A stretch of 64,000 nucleotides of DNA, taken from contig JAHCHX010000007.1 of the NCBI GenBank assembly GCA_026129545.1, positions 55,260 through 119,259 on the forward strand, read 5' to 3'. The translations under genes and the position numbers were made by a program. Of this stretch, positions 7,229-15,061 are shown piece after piece. The notes under the pieces are model-generated. The model saw only the letters and a list, made by a program, of their open reading frames with translations. It made no database searches and had not been told where the DNA came from. How positions within the stretch are numbered: the stretch's first letter is position 1; each line of letters begins with the position of its first letter. Origin of the DNA: Saprospiraceae bacterium (GTDB lineage: Bacteria; Bacteroidota; Bacteroidia; Chitinophagales; Saprospiraceae).

Positions 7229-8785
7229 ATGGTGGCGAATCTGGATACCCACAGAAAAATAAAGTTCCTCAGCGCTGAGGAACAGGAAGGTCTGTTGTCC
7301 AACATCCGCAACCGTAAATACCGCCTCATTTCTCTGCTCATGTTGGATTGTGGTCTGCGCCGTGGTGAAGTGGCGAGCATCCAGGTAAGCCACATTGACT
7401 TCCCGAAAGCCCTGCTCCATGTAAAAAGCCTGAAAAAGCGGGAAAACGTAGAATGGCGCGTTATTCCGGTTCCTTCCCGGACGCTCGACGAGCTCGCACG
7501 CTGGGTCTATGACATGAAAGAACGCCACCCGGAAGCCTACATCTTTCCTGCCGGGCGCGGCAGCAAAACCGGAAAAGGCATCAACCCGCGACAAATAGAA
7601 AAGCGGATCCGCCGCTATTCACATGGCAAATTCAGCCCCCACAGCCTGCGCCACACCTACGCCACCCGCCTCGCTGCGGAAGGCGTGGACATGCTGCGGC
7701 TCAGCCGTTTGCTCGGCCACAAAAAAAGCAGCACCACCGAAATCTATGCCCACGTCCCCGAAATCCAGTTGCGCGAAGCGGTACAGCGCATTGACCGCCA
7801 ATCGTGGTGGCGCAGGCTCTACCGCCGCCACTTTCCCGCACCACGCGTCCATGTGCTGCCGACCCGGCGCGGTGAGAAAACCCAGTTTATCATCGGGCGC
7901 AAAGCCGAACTTGCCAAATTGGTCGAACTCTGCGAAAAAAAGGTAAACGTGCTACTCACCGGTCCGCAAGGCATCGGCAAATCGCACTTGCTCGAAAACT
8001 ATAATGCAGGAAAAATGCTCCGCGTGGACGACATGACGCGTGGCAAAAAAGTCCTTGCCGGCCTCGTGTTGGAACTCTACGACCAAGATAAAGACGCGGT
8101 GGTCGCAGCCGTGTATTCCAACCAGGATCGCGACGGCAACGCGCTCGTCAACCGGGATGACCTTGGCCAAATTGTGATGAAGGACAGCGAAAAACGCCTC
8201 CACGAAGTCTTGGTAAATATCACCCAACCACAGGAATATACCATCATCATTGACCGCGCCGACCACCTGACACCTACGGCCATCCGCATTTTGGAACGGA
8301 TGAAAAACCATTTCCACTTGATTGTTGCGGCGAGGGTCGTTCCCATTTCACAAGCGACCTGGCTCTCGAACTTTCAAAAAATAGAACTCAAACCCCTGAG
8401 CCGCCCGGAATCTCTGGAACTCATCGAACGAATGTCCAGCGACTTTGCCGATAGGGTGGGGGACTGGGAAGCGTACCAAAACCACGTGTACGACCAAACC
8501 GGTGGCAACCCATTGTTTATCATAGAAATGTGCGAGCGGTACAGCAAGGAAGACCGCGTGGACTTTCAGGTGATGCGCACCATCAACCACACCGCCGCCA
8601 CGCCCGATATTGATATGACCGTGCCCTTTGTCGTACTGCTTTCCTGCCTGATGATACTGCGCTACGTCGGGCGCGAACTCGGCGACGAAGATACCGGCGC
8701 TTACAAACTCATCGGCGGCGCAGCCTTGCTGTTCCTGCTCTTTGGTCGCCCCATCTTCCGCCAGACAAAAAGAAAATACGTCTGA
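7229..8785 (+). CDS. Tyrosine recombinase catalytic domain fused to an ATPase and a C-terminal membrane anchor
   Basis: 518 residues from ATG 7229. Residues 13-175 are a tyrosine recombinase catalytic domain with R44 (GLRRGEV), H138 and R141 (HSLRHTYATRL), H164 (LLGHKKSST) and the nucleophile Y173 (EIYAHV). The usual N-terminal core-binding domain is missing. Residues 220-440 form a P-loop ATPase: Walker A GPQGIGKS at 245-252 and Walker B TIIIDRAD with D342. Near the end are two hydrophobic segments (VPFVVLLSCLMILRYV and KLIGGAALLFLLFG), predicting membrane attachment. An upstream TTG (7157) is rejected because it precedes a promoter-like TAaacTTTG at 7171. Role inferred: plasmid multimer resolution or integration coupled to ATP and membrane. 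Confidence 0.85.
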   Translation: MVANLDTHRKIKFLSAEEQEGLLSNIRNRKYRLISLLMLDCGLRRGEVASIQVSHIDFPKALLHVKSLKKRENVEWRVIPVPSRTLDELARWVYDMKERHPEAYIFPAGRGSKTGKGINPRQIEKRIRRYSHGKFSPHSLRHTYATRLAAEGVDMLRLSRLLGHKKSSTTEIYAHVPEIQLREAVQRIDRQSWWRRLYRRHFPAPRVHVLPTRRGEKTQFIIGRKAELAKLVELCEKKVNVLLTGPQGIGKSHLLENYNAGKMLRVDDMTRGKKVLAGLVLELYDQDKDAVVAAVYSNQDRDGNALVNRDDLGQIVMKDSEKRLHEVLVNITQPQEYTIIIDRADHLTPTAIRILERMKNHFHLIVAARVVPISQATWLSNFQKIELKPLSRPESLELIERMSSDFADRVGDWEAYQNHVYDQTGGNPLFIIEMCERYSKEDRVDFQVMRTINHTAATPDIDMTVPFVVLLSCLMILRYVGRELGDEDTGAYKLIGGAALLFLLFGRPIFRQTKRKYV

Positions 8786-8836
8786 CCGAGCGCCAGACAA
8801 ATTTTGTAAATTCCATAATTCCGAAAATTCTGTTCC

Positions 8837-10213
8837 ATGACGCTCCCCAACCACATTGTCGGCGGCGCCGTGTTCACCGGCGTTTTTGGGGCCACCATCA
8901 GCGGTATCAACCTGCTGGCTTCCCCCTGGTACATCGCGGTAACGCTTGCGGCAGCCGTCTTGCCCGACGTGGACAATACTTCCAGCCCGGTGGGCCGGGT
9001 AGTAGGGCCGCTTTCTTATTGGCTCAACCGACACTACGGTCATCGAACACTCACCCACTCGGTCGCGGCGCTCATCGTGCTCACCTTGATTTTCGCCTTT
9101 GCCGAACGAGCCGTTTCCGGGCATACCAGCCTCACCTGGTTCTTTTTCTGGGGTTATCTGAGCCACATTATCCTCGATATGTGTACCGTCAACGGGGTCA
9201 AACTGTTTTATCCCTTTCACAAATCGGCCTGCGTCATCCCCGGCGATCCGCGCTACCGTTTCGAGACCGGCAACATCCGCCATGAAACCGTTTTTTTCTG
9301 CGTAGCCATTTTGTGCGGCGTGTTTCTCGTTCCACTTTTCAAAAACGGATTCTGGACTTCTTACAACCGACTGTTCGGCACCATCAAGCACGTTTCCAGC
9401 GAGTTCCACAAGTCCGACGATATGCTCGAAGTCGAGTATTGGTACCGCACCGGCACCGAGCAGCGGCACGGCAAGGGCTTTTGTCTCGAAGCCACCCATT
9501 CCCGCATTCTGTTGATGGATGCGGGCAAGTTTCACCACATCAACGAGGCGGAAGTGGAAGTGCAGCGGGTCGTACCGATGCACACCGGGCGACATTTCGC
9601 TTTCAAAGACACGGCTTTTGTCAGCGTCAGCGCCGACAGCCTCAACCGCCTGTTGCTGGGCAAAAAACTGATGAGCGTGGAAATCCATTCCAACGTTCAG
9701 TTTGAAGCGGCGGGCGGCATCACGCCCGAAATCGGCTATCACTTCAAAGACGACTATCTTGATGCGCTCCGTGTGCGCCCCATAGACAACGATTATGGGG
9801 AAAACAGCGCCAATGGGTTGTCAAGCGTTCGTTTTCAAAGCAGCCCGCGTATTCATACGCTGAACCGCCGGATTGCCATGTTGCAATACCAATACGAAGA
9901 AAGGGCAGGGGAGTACCGCGAGGCGCAGCGCCGCATCCGCGAACTGCGCAGACAAGGAGAGGCCATCGGCACTTCGGATGTGGCTCGATACGAACGCATC
10001 CGCCGCGAGATGCAGGAGTGGGAAAAGGTGAAAAACCCCGACGACCCTGCCGGAGAAATTGAAATACTCCGCGCGGAAATCCGGGAAATCCAAGCCGACG
10101 ATACCAACCGTTACAGGGAAAAATCCGTAGAATGGGAGAGAAAGCAAGGTGACAAACAACCCGAGATTCCGGTCTTCACCGGCTACTTGCGTTTCGTCGT
10201 TTTGTCCGACTGA
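8837..10213 (+). CDS. YdjM-family membrane-bound metal-dependent hydrolase with long soluble C-terminus
   Basis: 458 residues. The N-terminal 170 residues match the LexA-binding/YdjM-type membrane hydrolase family (PF04307): LPNHIVGGAVFTGVF, AAVLPDVDNTSS, HYGHRTLTHSVAAL and LSHIILDMCT provide the conserved His/Asp residues among transmembrane helices. Residues about 190-320 are a soluble region not recognised. Residues about 340-440 are a charged coiled coil (RRIAMLQYQYEERAGEYREA onward). It starts 51 bp after the recombinase-ATPase gene, in the same direction, and is probably co-transcribed. Canonical members lack the long tail, so a structural or partner-binding role with the recombinase-ATPase is possible. 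Confidence 0.75.
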   Translation: MTLPNHIVGGAVFTGVFGATISGINLLASPWYIAVTLAAAVLPDVDNTSSPVGRVVGPLSYWLNRHYGHRTLTHSVAALIVLTLIFAFAERAVSGHTSLTWFFFWGYLSHIILDMCTVNGVKLFYPFHKSACVIPGDPRYRFETGNIRHETVFFCVAILCGVFLVPLFKNGFWTSYNRLFGTIKHVSSEFHKSDDMLEVEYWYRTGTEQRHGKGFCLEATHSRILLMDAGKFHHINEAEVEVQRVVPMHTGRHFAFKDTAFVSVSADSLNRLLLGKKLMSVEIHSNVQFEAAGGITPEIGYHFKDDYLDALRVRPIDNDYGENSANGLSSVRFQSSPRIHTLNRRIAMLQYQYEERAGEYREAQRRIRELRRQGEAIGTSDVARYERIRREMQEWEKVKNPDDPAGEIEILRAEIREIQADDTNRYREKSVEWERKQGDKQPEIPVFTGYLRFVVLSD

Positions 10214-10706
10214 CACGGCAACAGGTAGCGTTCACGAATTGAAAAGACAGTTTTGCCCAATATCAACACCAATTTTAACAACTCAATCGTTTGGCTGTCA
10301 ATATTTTTGTAAAACAAAACCCCTCGAAACTGGAAAGGCCAACGCACCCGTTAGCGCGTCAACCTTTCCTCGCTGTACCGTGATACAGTACAACTATTTG
10401 CAAAGCAAAGATACGGGCATTATTTCCGTACTTGTCTATCAAATGTTGGCCGCAAGTCAGCGGCGCGCGCACCACTGTTGGAAACAAAAACAATAAAGGG
10501 GAACGGTAGCCTACCGTCCCCCCCTCACACACAGGAGATATTCGCATATCCCGCTGCATGCAAAAAAGCCACCGCAAAAATACGGGATAGCGGATAAACC
10601 TGCTGTTATTTTTCGCCATAAGGCCCGGTGGGAGCCTCTGACTGCGGATTTAGCCCGTCGTAACGACGGCATGGTTATGCTTTTCTAACCGCTAAATCTA
10701 TTCATC
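10214..10706. other. Intergenic leader of the helicase gene with several inverted repeats
   Basis: No supportable gene. It holds a hairpin at 10498-10521 (ACGGTAG-C-CTACCGT, flanked by GGGG/CCCC), then GATTTAGC (10647-10654) paired with GCTAAATC (10691-10698), enclosing CCGTCG-TAA-CGACGG (10655-10669). The last structure ends 8 bp before the helicase ATG and may control its translation or expression. No clear TAnnTTTG promoter was found. Confidence 0.5.
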
Positions 10707-12335
10707 ATGGCAAAGCAGCAACGCAGTCAGCCTGCCAAACCGCATCCCGGCGCCCCACGCGGATTCGAGCAGTTGCTCGAATCCTTCGGCCTCGACGAGA
10801 AAAAACGCCTTCAAGTCCTTCGAGCCATCCGCAAAGAAGGCGAAAATCTTTCCGCTTACGTTTTTGGCAAATTACCCCCGCAAGACCTGCCCGCCGAGGA
10901 AGCGGTGTTAGGCGCTTTGATGCTCGAACGCGATGCCTTTGGCCGGATCCGGCACATCTGCACGGAAGAAACCTTTTACCTCGAAGCGCACCAGATTGTT
11001 TTCCGCGCCATTCACAACCTCCACGAACAAGGCGCGCCTATTGACTTGCTGACGGTGACTGACTGGCTTAGGAAAAACAAATTGGAGAATACTGTCGGCG
11101 GCTCGTATCGCCTGGTCGAAATGACAGGCCGGGTTGCCAGTACCGCGCATCTCGAATACCATGTGCGGATGCTCTATCAGTTGCAGAAAATACGAGAGCT
11201 GATCCGCCGCTGCTCGGAGACCATCCGCCGTGCCTACGAATTAGAGGACGTGTTCGACCTCTATGACCAAATGCACCTCGGCACCAAGTTGGTCAATCCG
11301 ACCGCTTTGCTGCGCATCCGCAGCATGACCGAAGTTGTGGTAAAGGGCGCACAGGCCAAACCACGCCGCCACCTCATGGGCAGCCTGCTGCGCGAGTCCG
11401 ACGTGTGTTTCATCTTTGGTGATGAAGGATGCAGCAAATCCATCCTCGCTTTCCAGATTGGCGATGCCGTGGCCGCGGGTCGCTCGGCCTTTGTCGGGCC
11501 GGAATTTTACAACGAATGCACAGAGGGCAAAAAGACCATCATCCTCGACTTTGAGTTGGATGATGAAGACGTGGCCGACCGGTATAGCGAAGAAGTGGAG
11601 GCCGAATTTTCAAAAGAGCGCACAAAGGCTTTCCACCGGTTCAGCGACAATTTTTTCCGCGCCGACATCAACCCCGAGTGCGAAGACCTCAAAGACCTCG
11701 ACCTGAAAATCATGCGGCAGATTGAAACGCTGGTCGAGTTCGAGCACCCCGAATTGCTCATCATTGACAACCTCTCCTGGCTCGTCTCCGAATCGCACGA
11801 CCCCGGCATCGCCACTGCCTTCGTCCGCAAACTGATGACCATCAGCCGCCGCTATGCCGTTTCGGTCTTGGTTGTGGCCCACACCCCCAAGCGCAACACC
11901 GCCGAGCCGCTCGAAGCCCGCCACCTGGCCGGCGCCAAGGCTCTGTCCAATTTCGCCACCAACGTCATTGGTATTGGCATTTCCAAACTCGACTCGCACA
12001 AACGCTACATCAAGCACATCAAAAACCGCAAAGGCATCAAAGTCTTCACTGAGGAAAATGTCGCCACTTTCACCGTGGCCAAGTCCGGCCCCAACCTGAT
12101 TTGGGAATATGACGGCACCACCGTCGAATCTATCCACCTGTCCATCACCGACCGCGAAGAATTCGAACGCGATATGCTCGAACGCTGCATGGACCTCCTG
12201 CGACAAGGCTACTCTTACCGCCGCATCGCCGAAAAAACCGGGCACGTTTGGTCGCACGAAAAAATCCGCCAGAAGACCAACCTGCGGGAAGCCGAGGAAC
12301 GCGCCCAGCAGGATCGCCTCTCCGATCAAAATTGA
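10707..12335 (+). CDS. Plasmid replicative helicase: DnaB N-terminal domain plus RepA-like AAA_25 ATPase
   Basis: 542 residues. Residues about 55-170 match the DnaB N-terminal domain (DLPAEEAVLGALMLERDAF, FYLEAHQIVFRAIHNLHEQG, PIDLLTVTDWLRKN). Residues about 225-440 are a RecA-like ATPase of the AAA_25/RepA group: Walker A GDEGCSKS at 238-245, with Ser where Gly usually precedes the Lys, acidic FELDDEDVADRY, and Walker B ELLIIDNLSWL near 352. The C-terminal 50 residues resemble a helix-turn-helix (GYSYRRIAEKTGHVWSHEKI). It probably unwinds plasmid DNA at the origin 2-4 kb downstream, with the Rep initiator. A 24-nt perfect inverted repeat lies within codons 19-26. Confidence 0.85.
   Translation: MAKQQRSQPAKPHPGAPRGFEQLLESFGLDEKKRLQVLRAIRKEGENLSAYVFGKLPPQDLPAEEAVLGALMLERDAFGRIRHICTEETFYLEAHQIVFRAIHNLHEQGAPIDLLTVTDWLRKNKLENTVGGSYRLVEMTGRVASTAHLEYHVRMLYQLQKIRELIRRCSETIRRAYELEDVFDLYDQMHLGTKLVNPTALLRIRSMTEVVVKGAQAKPRRHLMGSLLRESDVCFIFGDEGCSKSILAFQIGDAVAAGRSAFVGPEFYNECTEGKKTIILDFELDDEDVADRYSEEVEAEFSKERTKAFHRFSDNFFRADINPECEDLKDLDLKIMRQIETLVEFEHPELLIIDNLSWLVSESHDPGIATAFVRKLMTISRRYAVSVLVVAHTPKRNTAEPLEARHLAGAKALSNFATNVIGIGISKLDSHKRYIKHIKNRKGIKVFTEENVATFTVAKSGPNLIWEYDGTTVESIHLSITDREEFERDMLERCMDLLRQGYSYRRIAEKTGHVWSHEKIRQKTNLREAEERAQQDRLSDQN
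10761..10784. repeat. 24-nt inverted repeat in the start of the helicase gene
   Basis: GGATTCGAGCA and TGCTCGAATCC are perfect 11-bp arms around GT, inside the coding sequence (RGFEQLLESF). It could be a translational hairpin or protein-binding site; no direct evidence for either. Confidence 0.5.
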
Positions 12336-12565
12336 CAGCATAAGCCAGGCGCCTGCTGCATTTGACACCGGAGTTGTGTCGCCAATCCCTTGACAGTTTT
12401 TGACAGTCGTATTTGAATTAAATATTTGTAAATCAGCGTGTTGAACAAGTTTGACAAGTCTTGACACCCCAAATTCTTGACAGTAGAAAAATAAATACAC
12501 TTTCTTTTTTCTCTGTCAAAACCGTCAAATCTGTCAAGAGTGTCAAAAATGCCAAGTCTTGTCAA
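12332..12565. repeat. Cluster of TTGACA hexamers, direct then inverted
   Basis: TTGACA occurs at 12332, 12362, 12390, 12400, 12451, 12461 and 12477; its complement TGTCAA at 12514, 12532, 12541 and 12560, with a variant CGTCAA at 12523. Adjacent copies are often 9-10 bp apart, about one helical turn. The two orientations meet around 12495. The cluster fills the gap between the helicase and the next gene. It does not look like a series of promoters, since Bacteroidota do not use a TTGACA -35 box. A binding-site cluster for a replication or control protein is likely. Confidence 0.7.
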
Positions 12566-12586
12566 CAAGCCCAAACCTGTTCAGCC

Positions 12587-12997
12587 ATGACTAAAAATCC
12601 CACCGTCCGACCCGAACACCTCGCCGAGGTATTCACCGAAATCCGGATGCGCAAAGACGTCTATCCCCGTCGCATCGCCGAACGCCTGATGACCCCGAAA
12701 AGTGCCGAAAACAAAATCGCCCTGATGACCCAGGTACACGAGGTGCTGATGTGGCTGCACGAAAACAAAAAGCCTGCCGACTCCCCGTATCCGCCCGGCA
12801 TCTGCGGCCTCTCTGCCCATATCAAGGAACTGAAAACCGAACTCAACTGGCGCGACCGGGTGTACAACCGGAAAGTCTTGCTCGGTCAGATGAAACCGGA
12901 AGAACGCGACCTGAAAATCCGCCTGATGGAAGAAGTAAAAGCCATGTTGGAACAAATGCAAGCCCACAACCTGGCGGTACAAACTTCACTTTTCTAA
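12587..12997 (+). CDS. Small helical protein ending in a clamp-binding-like motif
   Basis: 136 residues from ATG 12587; the longer frame from 12461 is rejected because it runs through the hexamer cluster. No known domain. It is mostly helical and charged, with NWRDRVYNRKVLLGQMKPEE in the middle. The last five residues are QTSLF, matching the QxxLF pattern used to bind the DNA polymerase beta clamp. It lies between helicase and origin, so a replication accessory role is plausible but unproven. Confidence 0.6.
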   Translation: MTKNPTVRPEHLAEVFTEIRMRKDVYPRRIAERLMTPKSAENKIALMTQVHEVLMWLHENKKPADSPYPPGICGLSAHIKELKTELNWRDRVYNRKVLLGQMKPEERDLKIRLMEEVKAMLEQMQAHNLAVQTSLF

Positions 12998-13019
12998 TTA
13001 TACAATTAGGTAATTATGG
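12996..13019. repeat. 8-bp repeat array 7 (3 units) overlapping a start codon
   Basis: Units AATTATAC, AATTAGGT, AATTATGG overlap the stop codon of the upstream gene and the ATG at 13016. This is more than 6 kb from the parA arrays but has the same unit and register, suggesting the same protein also controls this gene. Confidence 0.6.
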
Positions 13020-13291
13020 AATTCACCGTGCTCGACACCTTCATCGTCAACGCCGTCGCGGAACGGAGTTTCACCAATCCCAAGTATCCCCATTTCGTGC
13101 AAACGGCGCAGTCGCTCAATGCCCGTTTCGGCAGCCTGTCGGCCATCCCCGGCTATTCGGAGCTTGCCGCCATCACCGCGCCGCACATCCGCCGCATACA
13201 AACGCAAGGCGTATCTGCCGAAGAAAGCGGCCTGGCCGCCGGTTTCATCGTCGGCGCCGTCAACCTGTTCCTTCAACGAAACAAACTCTGA
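13016..13291 (+). CDS. Hypothetical protein, 91 residues
   Basis: Not recognised. It starts EFTVLDTFIVNAVAERSF and ends with a hydrophobic helix (AAGFIVGAVNLFLQ). The ATG is covered by 8-bp repeat array 7 and the stop codon is 2 bp from the next gene's start, so it belongs to the same operon as the lipoprotein downstream. A plasmid maintenance or membrane-associated role is possible only by position. Confidence 0.55.
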   Translation: MEFTVLDTFIVNAVAERSFTNPKYPHFVQTAQSLNARFGSLSAIPGYSELAAITAPHIRRIQTQGVSAEESGLAAGFIVGAVNLFLQRNKL

Positions 13292-13293
13292 CT

Positions 13294-14136
13294 ATGAAAA
13301 CGACCCTTGTTTTGCTCGCAGCGGTATCAATATTGACCATCGGCTGCAAATCCGCCCGCGTAGGGTGGGGGAGGGGCGATTCCGCCCGCCTACCCGACTG
13401 GCTTCAACAATTCCATCGCGCCGTCCCTTTCAGCGATTCCGTCGGCTGGGAAGCCCAGGCATACCGCCTGCCCGAACCTTACGAATTGTCAGCCCGCAGA
13501 CTCACGCGCCGAACCGCCATCCGCCGGTCGGCACAAATTCGCATCGAGCGATACTTGGAGCTGGACAATCTGCTCGTCCACGCCGGCACCTACCGAACCT
13601 CACGCGATGGAGGTCCCTTCACCGTCCCCGTTTCCTTCGAGTGTCGCCATTGGTTCGTCGTCACAGGCAACGGCCAACTCGCCGTCCAGCGCCTCGACTT
13701 CTACGACCGCCAATCGGCTCACCTACAACTGATTTTCCGCCGCGGCGATCCCGTCGCCGACATTCCCGACTTTGCGCTCGCCCGGCCACCCGCGCCAGAC
13801 GATCACACGATGCTGCAAACCTTCGCCATCGCGCCAAAGCCGTTTTTCTACCGGCAGATACTGCCCGACACCCTGTTTCAGGGTCGGCAGGTGAGCATTG
13901 AGCATTACTGGCACTGCAAAGACCGGCTTCTGCACCTCGGCACGGAGCAGCACATTGTCGGCAACCAAAAATGCTTTCTGATTCAAATGGGCGGCGAGCA
14001 CTGGTTTCGAGTGACGGAGCGGGAGAAAACCACGATCTTCCGCTACATCCTCGACGAAACCCAACCCAGCCTCTGGCAACTTCGCCGCTTCGACGGCGAA
14101 CCGTTGTGGCCTCCCGTCGCTACGACGCGGCAGTAG
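13294..14136 (+). CDS. Putative lipoprotein of unknown function
   Basis: 280 residues. The N-terminus is a lipoprotein signal (TTLVLLAAVSILTIGC, Cys18). The mature part is rich in aromatic residues and Arg, beta-rich, with two similar-looking halves (ECRHWFVVTGNGQLAVQRLD and GGEHWFRVTEREKTTIFRYI), suggesting an internal duplication. No family recognised. It is the last gene before the replication origin. An alternative upstream start would run through the preceding gene and is not supported. Near the mature N-terminus is a G-rich stretch (13360-13373) that recurs at the end of the rep gene (16513-16526). Confidence 0.65.
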   Translation: MKTTLVLLAAVSILTIGCKSARVGWGRGDSARLPDWLQQFHRAVPFSDSVGWEAQAYRLPEPYELSARRLTRRTAIRRSAQIRIERYLELDNLLVHAGTYRTSRDGGPFTVPVSFECRHWFVVTGNGQLAVQRLDFYDRQSAHLQLIFRRGDPVADIPDFALARPPAPDDHTMLQTFAIAPKPFFYRQILPDTLFQGRQVSIEHYWHCKDRLLHLGTEQHIVGNQKCFLIQMGGEHWFRVTEREKTTIFRYILDETQPSLWQLRRFDGEPLWPPVATTRQ

Positions 14137-14247
14137 GCCCTGTACGGCGAAACTGATGTTTCGCCCACGTCTTTCCAATCCTTCAACATCCTATCCATCC
14201 CGATTCAACCTTTTTCTGGTGGGGGGCTGCGCGCAATTTGGGGGGAG

Positions 14248-14348
14248 ACAAAACAAAAAAACAATTAATTCAAAAAGAAAACATCACCACCACAATTCGT
14301 TTTAAAAATTTGATGTTGTAATTTTTTAAGTCTTTTAATATTTTTAGG
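14248..14348. other. AT-rich segment beside the iterons, candidate DNA unwinding element
   Basis: A roughly 100-bp run made almost wholly of A and T tracts (AAACAAAAAAACAATTAATT and onward) sits just left of the first iteron block in otherwise GC-rich DNA. In iteron plasmids such a segment is where the duplex opens. No DnaA box was recognised. Between 14137 and 14247 nothing identifiable is present. Confidence 0.55.
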
Positions 14349-14391
14349 TGACGGCAATCGCTTGAAAATCAATGTTTTACAAGGGCAACTC

Positions 14392-14999
14392 TAACTACTT
14401 TGGAACAAACCATAACTCTTTTGGATGCAAGGCTAACCTTTTTGGGACTTTTTCTAACCGAATTGGGACAATGCTATAACTCTTTTGGGAGCAAGTGTAA
14501 CTGAATTGCTTCGAGTCTGATGCAATGCCTAAAAACGGGCGTTTGCGCCAAATATCTGATGCTCGTAGGTTTTTTGCCCTCTGCGATTCACGGCTCGATG
14601 CGCTGTTATTCCCCCTGAATTGAATGTAGCCCTCAATCTTTATGCATAACTATAACCGTTTTGTAAGAAAAACTATAACCAATTTGGGAATTAACTATAA
14701 CTTTTTTGGAATGATCAGAACGCGCCATTTTTAAAAGTAACTAATTTGGAACGTAAATATGCCGTAGTATAACTCTTTTGGAACAAATTGCCGATGAAAC
14801 TCGTCTAAGTATAACCTTATTGGGACAAAAAATAGCGGCCAGACAGCCAGACATAACCACTTTGGAGTGAATTTCCGATCTACCGGCTTCATTTAGCCCC
14901 TTATTGTAACTCCTTTGGAAGAAATCGCCGAAAAAATGGCTGTTGTCCCTCCAAATATAACTACATTGGAAAAAAAGTATCTCCCAATGTAGTTACATA
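14392..14999. repeat. Iteron replication origin: 15 direct copies and one inverted copy
   Basis: Consensus about TATAACynnnTTGGgA. Direct copies begin near 14392, 14412, 14433, 14454, 14475, 14497, then 14651, 14674, 14696, 14737, 14768, 14810, 14853, 14905 and 14956. Spacings are 20-22 bp in the first block and about 22, 31, 42 or 52 bp in the second, close to whole helical turns. The final copy is matched by an inverted one (14983-14999), making a hairpin just 62 bp before the rep gene; this is likely the autoregulatory operator. Stretch 14510-14650 carries no iteron. Confidence 0.9.
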
Positions 15000-15061
15000 T
15001 TGCGCCAAACCAGTACGTTAGCTGCCGCTATCCGGGCAAGCATTCCAAAACGGGTATAGTT

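Noticed and set aside
8348..9742. Long reverse-strand open frame of 464 codons opposite the recombinase and YdjM genes
   Set aside because: Low-complexity composition typical of an antisense shadow in GC-rich coding DNA; the forward frames have clear domains.
12332..12565. TTGACA copies considered as sigma-70 -35 boxes
   Set aside because: No matching -10 elements, and Bacteroidota promoters use TTTG/TAnnTTTG.
14392..14999. Iterons considered as a CRISPR or tandem-promoter array
   Set aside because: Repeat unit about 16 bp with helical spacing, AT-rich flank and an adjacent Rep_3 gene: an iteron origin.
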